Positions 5,660 through 6,578 of a stretch of 6,578 nt of DNA are shown here, piece after piece. The notes under the pieces were generated by a model. That model was not told the origin of the DNA. It did no database searches and saw nothing but the letters and a program-made list of their open reading frames with translations. The position numbers and the translations under genes are program-made. The DNA is from Lachnospiraceae bacterium. GTDB taxonomy: Bacteria > Bacillota_A > Clostridia > Lachnospirales > Lachnospiraceae. Every line of letters begins with the position of its first letter. The stretch's first letter is position 1. The DNA is taken from positions 1 to 6,578 of the forward strand of contig JAIKXO010000285.1 in NCBI GenBank assembly GCA_024684065.1, written 5' to 3'.

Positions 5660-6578
5660 GGCACACTCTCCTTATCTCCTCATTGCTCTGTTCCTTAAGC
5701 CCCAGCATATATTCACCCATTTCCTCATCCGTAAGCATTCCGGAATCCTGAAAATATGCCACGATCCTGCCGTTATGCATAACGATCAGAGAATCGGATA
5801 ATTCCATTACCTCCGCAAGATCAGCAGAAACTAAGAGCACCGCGACTCCCGATCTGGAAAGCTCCACCAGCTTCTTTCGGATAAATTCCGTGGCTCCGAC
5901 ATCTATTCCCCGGGTCGGCTGATCCGCTAAGATCAGGGTCGGGTCGTTGCTGAACTCCCTGGCCACAACCACCTTCTGGATATTTCCTCCGGAGAGCATC
6001 CCCACCTGCTGTGAAGGGGATTTGCAGAGCACTGTATAATCCTTCACTAATTTATTTGAAAGATTGTGGATAGCATCCATATTGAAAAGAGGCCCCCGGT
6101 TCAGTTCTTTGTCAGCGCATCGGTCAGATATCACATTTTCCTCTATGGAGGCCGTCGCTGCTATGCCGTATAGCATGCGGTCTTCCGGCACTAAGGATAC
6201 GCCGAGCTCACGGATCTTATACTGGGGAAGGCCGATGATGGATTTGCCGTTAACCTCCGCCCTCCCGGAATCCGGCTTGTTCAGATTGAAGAGCATGTCG
6301 ATAAGCTCCTTCTGCCCATTGCCCTCTACGCCGGCGATGCCGAGGATCTCTCCCTTCCTTACATCAAAGGAAACCTTATCAAGCATCTTCTTATTCCATT
6401 CGTTGACGTATTCCAGATCTCTGACCTTAAGCACGGTATCCCCGGGCTTTGCCTGATCCTTCTGCACGTTAAGAATGACATCTCTTCCGACCATGAGCCT
6501 GGAGATATCCTCCTTGCTTACGTCCTTTGTTTCATAGACCCCCATGCTCCGGCCGTTTCGCATGATAGTGATCCTGTC
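5652..6578 (-). CDS. Nucleoside/simple-sugar ABC transporter ATPase, NupO-like, C-terminal part (5' end cut by window edge)
   Basis: The frame stays open to the right edge (DRITIMRNG precedes nothing resembling a start), so these are the last 308 residues of a tandem ABC-domain ATPase of about 500 residues. The first visible residues are the end of the first ABC domain and the linker carrying the family signature LMVGRDV (about 28-34). The second ABC domain then starts near residue 45. Its Walker A is degenerate (GVEGNGQKEL, about 83-92), with Q at the usual lysine position. VPEDR is at about 130-134, the signature LSGGNIQK at about 195-202, and Walker B ILADQPTRGID at about 216-226. The H-loop region reads VSADLAE and lacks the catalytic histidine. 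This degenerate second site is usual for RbsA/MglA/NupO-type ATPases. It energises import through the two permeases encoded next, with which it overlaps by 8 bases. The operon promoter and substrate-binding lipoprotein would lie further right. Confidence 0.93.
   Translation of the reverse strand, partial: DRITIMRNGRSMGVYETKDVSKEDISRLMVGRDVILNVQKDQAKPGDTVLKVRDLEYVNEWNKKMLDKVSFDVRKGEILGIAGVEGNGQKELIDMLFNLNKPDSGRAEVNGKSIIGLPQYKIRELGVSLVPEDRMLYGIAATASIEENVISDRCADKELNRGPLFNMDAIHNLSNKLVKDYTVLCKSPSQQVGMLSGGNIQKVVVAREFSNDPTLILADQPTRGIDVGATEFIRKKLVELSRSGVAVLLVSADLAEVMELSDSLIVMHNGRIVAYFQDSGMLTDEEMGEYMLGLKEQSNEEIRRVCHD

Noticed and set aside
5735..6330. Degenerate Walker A and missing H-loop histidine in the ATPase as evidence of a broken gene
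   Set aside because: The second ABC domain of the RbsA/MglA/NupO family is known for a degenerate site, while signature and Walker B motifs are intact and the frame is unbroken.

Overview
The window looks like chromosomal DNA of a low-to-moderate-GC Firmicute, most likely a Clostridia/Lachnospiraceae-type gut anaerobe. This is inferred from strong AGGAGG-type ribosome binding sites, at least one well-supported TTG start, a BMP-family (Nup-type) nucleoside transporter linked to nucleoside hydrolases, and dense hairpin-rich intergenic DNA. No species can be named from the sequence alone.

Left part, plus strand (1-1155). The window opens inside a gene for the C-terminal half of an AlbA_2/HATPase_c_4-type ('Schlafen AlbA' or 'RecG-related') putative DNA-binding protein ending in a winged helix. 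It is followed by a complete small GNAT acetyltransferase with its own strong ribosome binding site. A 98-base convergent gap (1156-1253) holds a 10-bp tandem repeat and a weak hairpin.

Right part, minus strand (1254-6578, read right to left). This is a nucleoside uptake and cleavage operon. It begins off the right edge with the two-ABC-domain ATPase (3' part visible), then a NupP-like permease, a NupQ-like permease and a nucleoside hydrolase. The three transport genes overlap by 8 bases at each junction (ATGACTAA, ATGAGTAA), and the first hydrolase follows after 36 bases. A second, clearly divergent nucleoside hydrolase lies beyond a gap of about 310 bases. The inferred logic is import of nucleosides by the ABC system, then hydrolysis of the N-glycosidic bond to free base plus ribose by one or both hydrolases. 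The BMP-type substrate-binding lipoprotein is not in the window and would be expected upstream, to the right of 6578.

The gap between the hydrolase genes (2250-2559) is the most unusual part. It contains a compact chain of hairpins (about 2285-2447), ending in a perfect 16-bp inverted repeat and resembling a non-coding MITE-like repeat. Next to it is an independent near-perfect palindrome (2475-2525). A TATAAT box inside the first element points towards the distal hydrolase. These structures could separate expression of the two hydrolases. I see no CRISPR array, tRNA, rRNA or transposase gene, and nothing that amounts to a clearly new biological system.
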